Origin: a virus
Strand: one strand, 5' to 3'
IMG/VR virus record: IMGVR_UViG_3300005337_000036
Span: 1-36,099 of that record
DNA: 36,099 bases
The notes beneath the pieces are model-generated. The model saw only the letters and a program-made list of their open reading frames with translations. It made no database searches and was not told where the DNA came from. Both the position numbers and the translations under genes were made by a program. Positions 7,457 to 14,623 of the stretch are shown one piece after another. Position 1 is the first letter of the stretch. Each line of letters opens with the position of its first letter.

Positions 7457-8697
7457 CAGGTGGTGATGAGTTCGCTTCCGCGCGCGGCGGCAAGGTCGCT
7501 GCCGAGCGCTGGAGCGCCGTACCAGGAGAGCCGACGCCCAAACGAGCTGCCGGCACCGGATTGGATTTGCCCAAGATCGCGCAGCCGGAAGCCGAGCACC
7601 GACGCGTTGCGCGGATCGGCTTCCACCTGGAAGCTGCTACCGCCGAGCGCGCCCATGTAGAAGCCTTCGTCGGGCGAGAGGCTCACGCAGAACACACTCG
7701 AGAGCGTGCTCGCCGAACCCTTGGTCTCAGTCGACGCGATCCAGTCGTTGGTCAGGAGCGGAATGCCCTTGTACGCGGGGACTTGGATCGCGCTGTTGGG
7801 AAGCGTGATCGTTGGGATGTTCCAGCCACCCGCGCGCATCAGCGACTCATACTTCTGCACGAGCGCCGCGTTCATGACGAACACCCGGTTTTCGCGGATC
7901 TTCACCGCGGCAAGCAGCCGGTCGAGCAGGTTGAAGCTCACGGCGTCGCCGTTGGTGCCTGACGAGGCGAGAACCTGGCCCGGCGCGACGAGCTTCTTGA
8001 GCCCGTCGAACTCGTTGGTCGAGCTCGCGAAGGTGATGATGCGTTCGCAATCTGCGCTCGCGTCGCTCACGTCGAGAGTGACCTTGATCCACTTGCTCGG
8101 GTTGTCGGACACGAGCGTGTAGGTGCCATCGGCGGAGATGGTCACGGTCGGGCCGTACGTGCGATCGCCCGGCGCGCGGAACGACAAGAGCGTGCCGCTG
8201 TTGACGTACTTGAGCGAACCGGGACCGTCGCGGTCGCTGTCGATGAACGCGGACGTCGCGACGAGCGTGTCGATGAGCACGCCGTTCTGCAGGGCGTCCA
8301 TGACGAAGCTCGTGATGAATCCGCCGTTGATCGCGGTGTTCGCGATCTTGCGGCCGGCGACCTTGAACTTTTTCGAGGTCTCTTCGTCGACCGGGGACAC
8401 AAGACCCGCGAGGTTGTCCTGCGCGAAGTTTGCGATGTAGAAGTCCTCGACCGCTTCGCGCTTGTGGACGGTGATGATCTCACTCGTGCCAGTGCTCTGC
8501 GGAATCGAAGTCGTACCCGCGCCGATGAAGCCGAAGTTTCCAAGGCTCTTCTCGCGGCGGTACGTGAATCCTTCGCCAGCTTTCGGCTCGAACGGCAGAA
8601 TCGAGAAGAGCTCGTCGCTCGTCGCGATCTGCTTGAGCATCAGCACGGCGAACGGATTGGTGCTCGCCTTCATCGCGTCGTAAATCGTGAGTGTCAT
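7456..8697 (-). CDS. Major capsid protein (HK97-fold type)
   Basis: 413 residues, directly after the scaffold-like gene and before the connector genes. The N-terminus has no long delta domain. Sequence features typical of phage major capsid proteins are an early 'ILPFEPKAGEGFTYRREKSL' strand-rich segment (about 33-52), EIITVHKREAVEDFYIANFA in the E-loop/spine area (73-92), a central segment 'RENRVFVMNAALVQKYESLM' (269-288), 'IQVPAYKGIPLLTNDWI' and 'GLGFRLRDLG'-like end region. A purine-rich AGGAGA lies about 11 nt before the ATG. No separate protease precedes it. The capsid role is inferred from order and profile and is fairly secure. Confidence 0.82.
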   Translation of the reverse strand: MTLTIYDAMKASTNPFAVLMLKQIATSDELFSILPFEPKAGEGFTYRREKSLGNFGFIGAGTTSIPQSTGTSEIITVHKREAVEDFYIANFAQDNLAGLVSPVDEETSKKFKVAGRKIANTAINGGFITSFVMDALQNGVLIDTLVATSAFIDSDRDGPGSLKYVNSGTLLSFRAPGDRTYGPTVTISADGTYTLVSDNPSKWIKVTLDVSDASADCERIITFASSTNEFDGLKKLVAPGQVLASSGTNGDAVSFNLLDRLLAAVKIRENRVFVMNAALVQKYESLMRAGGWNIPTITLPNSAIQVPAYKGIPLLTNDWIASTETKGSASTLSSVFCVSLSPDEGFYMGALGGSSFQVEADPRNASVLGFRLRDLGQIQSGAGSSFGRRLSWYGAPALGSDLAAARGSELITT

Positions 8698-8754
8698 ATC
8701 TTCGTAGTTCTCCTGTGTGAACGTGACCGCTCAACCAGGACGCGGTCGAACTTC

Positions 8755-9492
8755 TCAGCGATTGGCGCGCCTCTGCGCGTCGAGCTGCTGCAGCTCCTGA
8801 TTGCTCAGTTCATGAAGTGGGCGGCCTGAGCCGCTGCCGTTGCTGTGACCAGTACCCGGGCGCGTGTGCCCGCCGCCGCCCGAGGCGCCCTTGGCGAACC
8901 AGGGCTTATTGCGCAAGAACGACTCGGCGGCCTTCTTGAGGTCGGCCGCGGTGTAGCGAGTCCCGTCCTGCGTGAGCGTTAGGCCTGCGAGCTCTCCGTC
9001 CTCGGCGAACTCGATCTCGGACTCGCGCACGAATGTGTCGATCGCGTCTGAGAGCGCCGGCGCGTGCACGTCGGAGCTCGTGAGCGCGGACACAAGCCGC
9101 TGCCGCGCACGCGTCATGCGATGGTTGCCGCGCTCTGAGTCGAGCAGCGCCTTGGCCTCGTCGCGCTCTTTCTGGAGCGCCGCAAGACTCGCCTGCAGCG
9201 TCCCGCGCTCCTTCTCGGCACGCGCGCGCTCTTTTTCTTCGGCGGTCTTGCCCGCGTTCGCTTTCTCCTCCTCGAGGGAGGCGATGCGCCCAGTCAGGTC
9301 GTCGACCTGCAACGCCTTCTTCTTCAGGTCGTCGTAGTCCGCGAACTTGGCCGTGAGCTTCTTTGTCTCGCGGGAGACGATCGCCCCGAGTTCGTCCTGC
9401 GTGAAAGTTTTGGGCGCGTTGTCACCGCTACCGCCGCCTGGGTTGTCGCCCTCGGGCGCAAGCAGGGGTGCTCGCAAATACACTGATCGCAT
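8755..9492 (-). CDS. Capsid scaffolding protein
   Basis: 245 residues, highly charged. After a short Gly-rich start it has 'KTFTQDELGAIVSRETKKLT' (28-47), typical of phage scaffolds, then a long coiled coil (about 48-125: repeated E/K/A/R/L heptads), a 'SDAIDTFV' segment, and a Gly/Ser/His-rich linker before the C-terminus ending near LHELSNQELQQLDAQRRANR. This layout (coiled coil, flexible linker, basic C-terminal helix for capsid docking) and the position just before the capsid gene identify the scaffold. GGAG lies close before the ATG. Confidence 0.85.
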   Translation of the reverse strand: MRSVYLRAPLLAPEGDNPGGGSGDNAPKTFTQDELGAIVSRETKKLTAKFADYDDLKKKALQVDDLTGRIASLEEEKANAGKTAEEKERARAEKERGTLQASLAALQKERDEAKALLDSERGNHRMTRARQRLVSALTSSDVHAPALSDAIDTFVRESEIEFAEDGELAGLTLTQDGTRYTAADLKKAAESFLRNKPWFAKGASGGGGHTRPGTGHSNGSGSGRPLHELSNQELQQLDAQRRANR

Positions 9493-9600
9493 AGCTCTCC
9501 GTTCCGGGCTTCAGCGTCCCCGGTGACGCACTCCGGCTCGTGACTGACCTCGTGCGCGCAAGGCCGGTGCTCGCGCGCGGTCGCAACCGGCTCTGTGACC

Positions 9601-9628
9601 CTCCCCGCCGCGCCGGTTCAGCGGGGAG
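9601..9628. repeat. Hairpin-forming inverted repeat between genes
   Basis: Perfect 8-bp arms CTCCCCGC / GCGGGGAG separated by 12 nt, inside the 146-nt non-coding stretch between the repeat-containing structural gene and the scaffold gene. No T-tract follows on either strand, so it is not a classical intrinsic terminator. It could be an attenuator, mRNA stabiliser or processing site. Nothing else is apparent in this intergenic stretch. Confidence 0.45.
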
Positions 9629-9638
9629 CGGTACGATT

Positions 9639-10181
9639 TCAGCTCGCGACGAGCTCGATCTGACTCGCTGCCGACGCAAGGTGCGCGTTGTAGAACGCCT
9701 TGATCGCGTTCGCGAGGGCGTTCGCGGTGCCCTGGTCGCTCGCGTCGGCGGTGGTGATCGCCTTCGCGGTCACGGCTCCGTCGCCCCCGACCGTGCCCCA
9801 CGCGCTGCGGTGCGGGGTCGCGTTGGCGACGTGCGTATTGATGTCGCCCTTGAGCTCGTTGAGCACGTTCTGCACCTCGGTGAGGTTTGCGGGCTCCGCG
9901 GGCGCCGAGGCCCACGCTGCGGCTTGCGCGATGACGTCAGCCGCGCTGTGCACCTCCGCGTCGGCCCCATGGATCGGGATCGCCAGTGCGAGCGCCTTTG
10001 CGAGCGTCTTGCTCGTCGCAAGGCCTGACGCGTCGGCGGTCGTGATGAGCTGAGTGCTGTCGTATTTGTAGTGCACGACATGGCCTGCCGCGGCTTGAGC
10101 GGCGAGCAACTCGTTGATCGTGGTGATGGCGGCGGACTCGCGCTCGTTGCGGAGGTCGGGCGTCTTGCGTGTGTAGGTCAT
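9639..10181 (-). CDS. Repeat-containing probable virion protein (decoration/fibre type)
   Basis: 180 residues, Ala-rich, containing an internal duplication. ITTADASGLATSKTLAKALA (46-65) recurs as ITTADASDQGTANALANAIK (142-161), and each copy is paired with an 'H-x-A/N' segment (HGADAEVHSAADV; INTHVANATPHR). Repeats of the kind 'NAHLAS..H...ITAADATD' occur in phage structural proteins of unknown detailed function. It sits between the MuF-protease gene and the scaffold, an accessory slot in head operons, and shares an 86-nt divergent intergenic region with a plus-strand gene. GGAG lies 9 nt before the ATG. Decoration or head-fibre function is an inference. Confidence 0.6.
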   Translation of the reverse strand: MTYTRKTPDLRNERESAAITTINELLAAQAAAGHVVHYKYDSTQLITTADASGLATSKTLAKALALAIPIHGADAEVHSAADVIAQAAAWASAPAEPANLTEVQNVLNELKGDINTHVANATPHRSAWGTVGGDGAVTAKAITTADASDQGTANALANAIKAFYNAHLASAASQIELVAS

Positions 10182-10237
10182 TGTGGCGTTCTCCGAAAAG
10201 GTCCGTGCTTGCGGGGCCTTCCGCCGCCGCTGGAATG

Positions 10238-10254
10238 GTCACGCCGCGCGTGAC
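10238..10254. promoter_or_regulatory. Palindrome in divergent intergenic region (possible operator)
   Basis: GTCACGC-CGC-GCGTGAC: perfect 7-bp arms around a 3-nt centre, located 13 nt before the start codon of the lone plus-strand gene and 57 nt from the start of the divergent minus-strand gene. Spacing and symmetry suit a repressor operator or an mRNA hairpin near the ribosome binding site. I could not define clear -10/-35 boxes. Confidence 0.4.
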
Positions 10255-10267
10255 AGAATTGAGCTGT

Positions 10268-10567
10268 ATGCAACCCTGGGTACTCAGCGACGGAACCGAG
10301 ATTCGGCTCGGCGGCGAAGTGACGGGTGAGAGCTCCTCGGCCAAAAAACTTCGCCAGGATATCTTCCTCGTCCGCCACGGCGAAATCGTACTTGTGCACG
10401 TTGGCGTTCCGCCGAGCGGATCGGGACGGCTCGATCTTAGCGTCGACTACCACGTCGACGCCTGGGTTCGCGATCGCGCGCGCTTCGACCATCTCAAGGT
10501 CGTGCGCGCCCCAGCTGTTTCATATCCCCGCAGCGGCGCCGAGTCAGACCCGGACGCGATTTACTGA
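10268..10567 (+). CDS. Small plus-strand protein, moron-like
   Basis: 99 residues, the only convincing plus-strand gene in the window. It begins MQPWVLSDGTEIRLGGEVTG and continues with alternating strands (KLRQDIFLVRHGEIVLVHVG, about 25-44; RLDLSVDYHVDAWVRDR, about 51-67), giving a natural beta-rich composition, unlike the antisense frames elsewhere. It lies in a head operon of opposite direction, with a palindrome before it and a hairpin at its stop, and its stop overlaps the convergent metalloprotease gene stop by 7 nt. This is the layout of a phage moron. No known family recognised; the ribosome binding site is weak. Confidence 0.6.
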   Translation: MQPWVLSDGTEIRLGGEVTGESSSAKKLRQDIFLVRHGEIVLVHVGVPPSGSGRLDLSVDYHVDAWVRDRARFDHLKVVRAPAVSYPRSGAESDPDAIY

Positions 10568-12537
10568 GCACCGCTCAGCTGCCCCAAGAGGAAGTGAAAC
10601 GAGTCCGGGTCCGCGGCCAGCAAACGCGTAAGCCCACCGTCCTTGACGAGCTGCTGCGTGAGCATGCTGGTGATCTCGGTATCGGTGGGATACTCCTTGC
10701 CCATGTACGGGTGGAAGAGCTCATCGGGCCGCGCGAGCTCGCGATCGCCATATTCGGCGATGCCCGTATGATCCCGTAGCTTCACGAGCGCCTCGCCGTG
10801 CGTGCGTCGTGCCAAATACTCGCGTGCGCGAGCGCGTAGTTTCGGGTTGAGGTTTTCGAGGGCGTGGCCCCACTCGTGCACCGCTGTCTCGTCAACGAAG
10901 CGATTCTGCTCGGGAAGGTGCTCGCCGAGATTGATGTGACCACGGACGTACTGTTGCGGCGCACGGTACTGGCCGCGCTTCTGGGCTGTCGAACGAAAGT
11001 CGTGAGTGTCTTTGCTCGGGTGGACGATCGTCGCGTCGCTGAGCGCGTGGTAGACGCTGCGCGCTCGCAGTGCAGCGCCGTTCGCGAGCTCTTTGGTGAG
11101 GACCGCGTCCGCCGTCCTGAGTGGAATCGCGACCGCAATCGGCTTCTCACTGCGCCGGATCGAGTTCGCGTGCCCGATCAGACTCGCGCTCACTCGCAGC
11201 TGAGTCACGAGATGAGCTGAGCCGTCCGAGGGGTTTGCCTCGAGGTGCTCGATGGCTTCGCCGATGGACGCGAAGTCCCGACCGGTAACCCTCTGCGTCC
11301 ACGCCAGCGCCGAGACCCCTGTCTCGCCCACCTGCGGCGTGGCGATGCCCGCCTTCGCCAAAGCGTCAAGCTGAGTATGCGCATCGGCTGCAGCAATCGC
11401 GCGACCTCGATGCTCGGCTGCGCGGCCCCATGCTACAGCTCGTCCGACCTCGTCGCCGTAGCGCTTTTCGAGGCCATGCTGAAGCCAGTATTCAGGAGTC
11501 TGCCGTTGAGCGGCGATCGCGGTGGAAGCCGGTCGCGCTTTCGGCTCAGGCGGGCGCGCACCTGAAGCGATCGAAGGCCTGGCTCGCGTTGGCTTTGGAT
11601 TGCTAGCCCCTGGAACGCTAGGGAACGGCTTCACCTGCCCGCGTCGGTCGCGTTGCACAGCGCCGGTTGCATCGACCTTCTGGCCGAGCCGCCGCACGGG
11701 CTTGTCGCGCCCGAGCACGACGTGTACGGGAAGCGGCTTGCCGCTCGCGTCGAGCACGTTCTTACCCGCGGTAAAGAGCCTATGCAGCGTCGGCCCGAGC
11801 ACCTGCTTCTGCAGCGCCTCGGGCTGCTTCTTCAACCACGTAGCCCCGAGTTCGGTCTTACCGCTCTCCCATGGCTTTGGTGGCTCCTCGGTGCCGTTCG
11901 TCTTGGCGAGCTCGCGCTTGAAGTAATCCTTATCGAGGATCGCGACCTGCGCGCAGAGGTCATGCGGGTGCGGCGTGCTCGGTATGTTTTCAGGCAGGTA
12001 TCCGCCGGGCCCAAGCCCGTCGACGTCCTGGCCGGCGTAAACGTCGCATTCGTCGCTTCTCGCGTGACCACCACTCAGCTGCCAGCGATAGCCGACGACA
12101 TACGGCTGCTTTGCCGTGGTCTCCTTGTAGACGTCGCGGAAGGCTTCGACGGTCTCGGTGCGGGCGATGACGCGGGCTTGATGGCGAGCGCGCTCAACGA
12201 CCCAGCGATCGACGACGTGATCAAGCTGGTCCGCCTTCGCGACGCCGAGATCTTTGACGAGCTGCTGCGTCGCCGAACGCATGGTGTGCGCCCCAGCACC
12301 GCCCTCGGGGCCTTGCCCGAGCCGCTCGACCGTCCCCTGCCACTTCTTGACCGCGTCGAGGTAGATGTTTCGGTCGCCGCGGTGCAGCGCCATCTGTGCC
12401 GCGTCTCGAAGCTCCTGCACATGCTGCGGGAGCCGCACAATCGGTTTGTCGATGTCGAGGAGCCGTTCAGCTACGCGCGTCACCGACTCACCAGCGTGCG
12501 CCGAGCTCACAAGCTGTCGGCGCATCCCGTCAACCAC
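10561..12537 (-). CDS. MuF-type head protein fused to HExxH metalloprotease domain
   Basis: From the GTG shown, 658 residues. Residues about 90-198 form a MuF (phage head morphogenesis) domain, with ARVIARTETVEAFRD (121-135) and the Cys/His-rich end 'SDECDVYAGQ...HPHDLC'. A long Pro/Arg/Ala linker follows (about 230-350). The C-terminal domain has VDETAVHEWGHALENL with HEWGH at about 554-558 and a downstream EITSMLTQQ, whose Glu (about 621) could be the third zinc ligand of a gluzincin. MuF proteins sit at the portal and may be injected with DNA, so the protease could act in head maturation or in the infected host. The same frame continues upstream as plausible coding sequence with no ATG/GTG/TTG, so the true N-terminus is uncertain. 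Confidence 0.82.
   Translation of the reverse strand: MVDGMRRQLVSSAHAGESVTRVAERLLDIDKPIVRLPQHVQELRDAAQMALHRGDRNIYLDAVKKWQGTVERLGQGPEGGAGAHTMRSATQQLVKDLGVAKADQLDHVVDRWVVERARHQARVIARTETVEAFRDVYKETTAKQPYVVGYRWQLSGGHARSDECDVYAGQDVDGLGPGGYLPENIPSTPHPHDLCAQVAILDKDYFKRELAKTNGTEEPPKPWESGKTELGATWLKKQPEALQKQVLGPTLHRLFTAGKNVLDASGKPLPVHVVLGRDKPVRRLGQKVDATGAVQRDRRGQVKPFPSVPGASNPKPTRARPSIASGARPPEPKARPASTAIAAQRQTPEYWLQHGLEKRYGDEVGRAVAWGRAAEHRGRAIAAADAHTQLDALAKAGIATPQVGETGVSALAWTQRVTGRDFASIGEAIEHLEANPSDGSAHLVTQLRVSASLIGHANSIRRSEKPIAVAIPLRTADAVLTKELANGAALRARSVYHALSDATIVHPSKDTHDFRSTAQKRGQYRAPQQYVRGHINLGEHLPEQNRFVDETAVHEWGHALENLNPKLRARAREYLARRTHGEALVKLRDHTGIAEYGDRELARPDELFHPYMGKEYPTDTEITSMLTQQLVKDGGLTRLLAADPDSFHFLLGQLSGAQ
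10564..10578. terminator. Hairpin at convergent gene ends
   Basis: CTGAGC-ACC-GCTCAG (6-bp perfect arms, 3-nt loop) spans the stop codon of the plus-strand gene and lies within the last codons of the minus-strand MuF-protease gene. It could serve as a bidirectional transcript end, but neither side has a T-run, so this is a weak call. Confidence 0.25.
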
Positions 12538-12572
12538 GCGCGCGTCGGCGCTGTGGTAGCGCTCCGAGAGGC

Positions 12573-13001
12573 TCAGCCTTTGGACGAGGATTCGTCCCCG
12601 GATTCGCTCGCTTGCAACCGCGAGGGCGTCCCGATCCGTTGCGAACCTGATCGCCCGTTTGCTTTTGGGACGTCGGGGTCCTTGCCGAACACCGCTTCGA
12701 ACGTCGCCTTGTCGAGCTTGCGCCCTACGCGCGCCGCACGCTCGATCGCCTCGGTCACGAGCTTTACGCGTTCGGCCCGCGAGGCGCCGAGTACCTGGTC
12801 GATGATCTTCGCGGCTTGGCGCTGCGGAAAGCCCGACAGCTTGAAGATCCGGCCGAGCTCCTTCTTGAGGCGCTCAGCATCCTGCGCATAGAGCGCGTCC
12901 AGCTGCTCGATACTGTTGCCGATCGAGCGCAGCACGATCTGCCGCGCCGTGATGTAGACCCCGCGTGTGAGGTCCTGAGCTTTCGCGTACGATTTCGCCA
13001 T
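12573..13001 (-). CDS. Small helical protein between portal and MuF genes
   Basis: 142 residues, ATG overlapping the portal stop by 1 nt. Mostly helical: LTRGVYITARQIVLRSIGNS (11-30), then a charged helix with DAERLKKELGRIFKLSGF, and 'ERVKLVTEAIERAARVGRKL'. The last 30 residues are low-complexity (Gly, Ser, Asp, Lys), and in that stretch the overlapping frame of the MuF gene looks more like real coding. It may be an N-terminal MuF-like helical partner, or be joined to the MuF protein by frameshift. No enzymatic motif; function unknown. Confidence 0.65.
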   Translation of the reverse strand: MAKSYAKAQDLTRGVYITARQIVLRSIGNSIEQLDALYAQDAERLKKELGRIFKLSGFPQRQAAKIIDQVLGASRAERVKLVTEAIERAARVGRKLDKATFEAVFGKDPDVPKANGRSGSQRIGTPSRLQASESGDESSSKG

Positions 13002-14623
13002 CAGGCAGCGGGCTCGATTTCAGCAGCGTTGTCGTCCGCAGGCACGTCGTCAAGCTCGGCCTGCAAAGCGGGATCCTCGCTCGTCTCGCCGGCCTGCTTC
13101 TGCGCAGCCGCGGCATTGAGCTTCAAGTCGCGTTGCTCTTCGAGCTCGTCCATGATCTCGTCGACCTGGTCCTGCGGTAGGTTCGGGAGCATCTTCTCGA
13201 TGACGCGTTTCTTCATCCACATCTCCGCCGTCGCGGGCAGGTCGATAGAGATCGCATCGAGCGCGTTCTTGATGTCGCTTGCGAGATCCTCGACTCTGAA
13301 GTCGGTGGGCGCTGTGACGCTCGTCGCATCGAGCGACGTCTCACTCACGTTGAGTGCAGGTGCGACGATCGCATAAGACCGCTTTTCCGCACGCGCGAGC
13401 TGCTTTGCGAAATCACCGAGCCTTCGGTTCGTCTTTTCGAACTCGTAGGCGCGCGCGATGCCGCTCGCCGCTTCAAGCGTGTGGCCGCGCTCGTACTCGA
13501 CGCGCGCGAGGCGGTAGATCTCCTGGACCGTGTTCGCGATCCGCGTCTCGTACGTCGCAGCGACCGACTCCGGCGGTGCGAGCCACTTGTACTCGTGGGT
13601 TGCTTCCGCGGGAAGTCCCACCGCGTTGTCGGTGCCGCCCACGAGTTCGTCTGGCGGCGTCGCGCCGACGTACGGCACCTGCAGCATCGCAAACACCTGC
13701 TGGCGCAGATGCTCGTCGAGCTCGGAGTTGAGGTTGAAGAGCCTGCGGCCCTCGACGGCGACCGCGTCGACCATGCCTACGCCGCGCACTTCGTCTTCGG
13801 CGCACGGCTTGTGACGCCACAGCACGATCGGCACCGTCTTGAATGGATGCGATCGCGTAACGGGCGGGGATACCGTTTCCTCCTGGGCTCCCTCCGCCTT
13901 GATGACCGTGTACATCACCACGCGATCGGGCCACCAGATCGAATAACGCTCTTCATGCACGCACGGTCCGAGCGGATCGGGCCGGCGGTCATACTGAATG
14001 CGGGTCTTGGCCCAAATGAACGCGCCCGCGTCGTCGACGTCCCAGTCGAGGAGGTTTGCGGGGAAGAGCGGGATCGCGCGTAGCTGCACCCCGCTGTTGT
14101 CGTTCTGCGAGCGAGTCTGCCCCTCGGGCGCGGCGCTCTGGTCAAAGAGCATTGGCGTCCAGCCGAGCAGTGCGCAACGCGGCTTCACCACGTCAGCGAG
14201 GAGCTCGTCCCAGCTCTTGCCCTGCCCGTCGACGTTCTTCTGCCAGTCCTGAATCTGCTGCGGGACCTGGTCCCGAATCATCTCGCGCTTGAGGACGTAC
14301 GAAACGAGGATGTCGAGAATCGCCTCGACGTAGTTTAGGTAGTGCGCCACAGCGCGGCGGCGCTCGAACTTCACGTCATCCTCGCGCGGATAGCGATCGA
14401 GGTACGTCGTCGTCTGGGCATTGGCTCCGACGAGCCCCCGCACTGTGACGTCGCTGTACGCCTGCGCGGCCCACCCGAGATAGCTCACCGCGGGCTGCTT
14501 CACCTTGCCCGCAAAGCCGCCGGTGCCTGTCACCGCGTCGAGCAGGAAGCGATGCCAGACGAGCTCCTCCTGGTAATCGTCGCGCGTCGCGCGCAGCTGG
14601 TCGATGAGCTTGTCGGTCGGCAT
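13001..14623 (-). CDS. Portal protein
   Basis: 540 residues, directly after the large terminase, with the stop and start fused as TGATG. The start chosen (MPTDKLIDQLRATRDDYQEE) is the one coupled to the terminase stop. Features: an N-terminal helical segment, 'YLNYVEAILDILVSYVLKRE' (about 96-115) as seen in portals, a beta-rich wing/stem region with IWWPDRVVMYTVI, a stem helix in the 'LVGGTDNAVGLPAEATHEYK' neighbourhood, and a C-terminal acidic tail (DDVPADDNAAEIEPAA). The portal forms the dodecameric vertex through which DNA enters. Resembles DUF4055/SPP1-like portals; subfamily uncertain. Confidence 0.85.
   Translation of the reverse strand: MPTDKLIDQLRATRDDYQEELVWHRFLLDAVTGTGGFAGKVKQPAVSYLGWAAQAYSDVTVRGLVGANAQTTTYLDRYPREDDVKFERRRAVAHYLNYVEAILDILVSYVLKREMIRDQVPQQIQDWQKNVDGQGKSWDELLADVVKPRCALLGWTPMLFDQSAAPEGQTRSQNDNSGVQLRAIPLFPANLLDWDVDDAGAFIWAKTRIQYDRRPDPLGPCVHEERYSIWWPDRVVMYTVIKAEGAQEETVSPPVTRSHPFKTVPIVLWRHKPCAEDEVRGVGMVDAVAVEGRRLFNLNSELDEHLRQQVFAMLQVPYVGATPPDELVGGTDNAVGLPAEATHEYKWLAPPESVAATYETRIANTVQEIYRLARVEYERGHTLEAASGIARAYEFEKTNRRLGDFAKQLARAEKRSYAIVAPALNVSETSLDATSVTAPTDFRVEDLASDIKNALDAISIDLPATAEMWMKKRVIEKMLPNLPQDQVDEIMDELEEQRDLKLNAAAAQKQAGETSEDPALQAELDDVPADDNAAEIEPAA

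Noticed and set aside
6251-7660. 469-codon plus-strand frame opposite capsid and connector genes
   Set aside because: Arg/Ala/Ser-rich antisense frame over well-identified structural genes; no recognisable domain.
10178-10492. 104-codon minus-strand frame opposite the plus-strand gene
   Set aside because: Weaker composition than the plus-strand frame, no ribosome site, and ends inside the divergent region; judged the shadow.
11653-12891. 412-codon plus-strand frame opposite the MuF-protease gene
   Set aside because: Antisense of a recognised MuF/zincin gene; composition typical of shadow frames.
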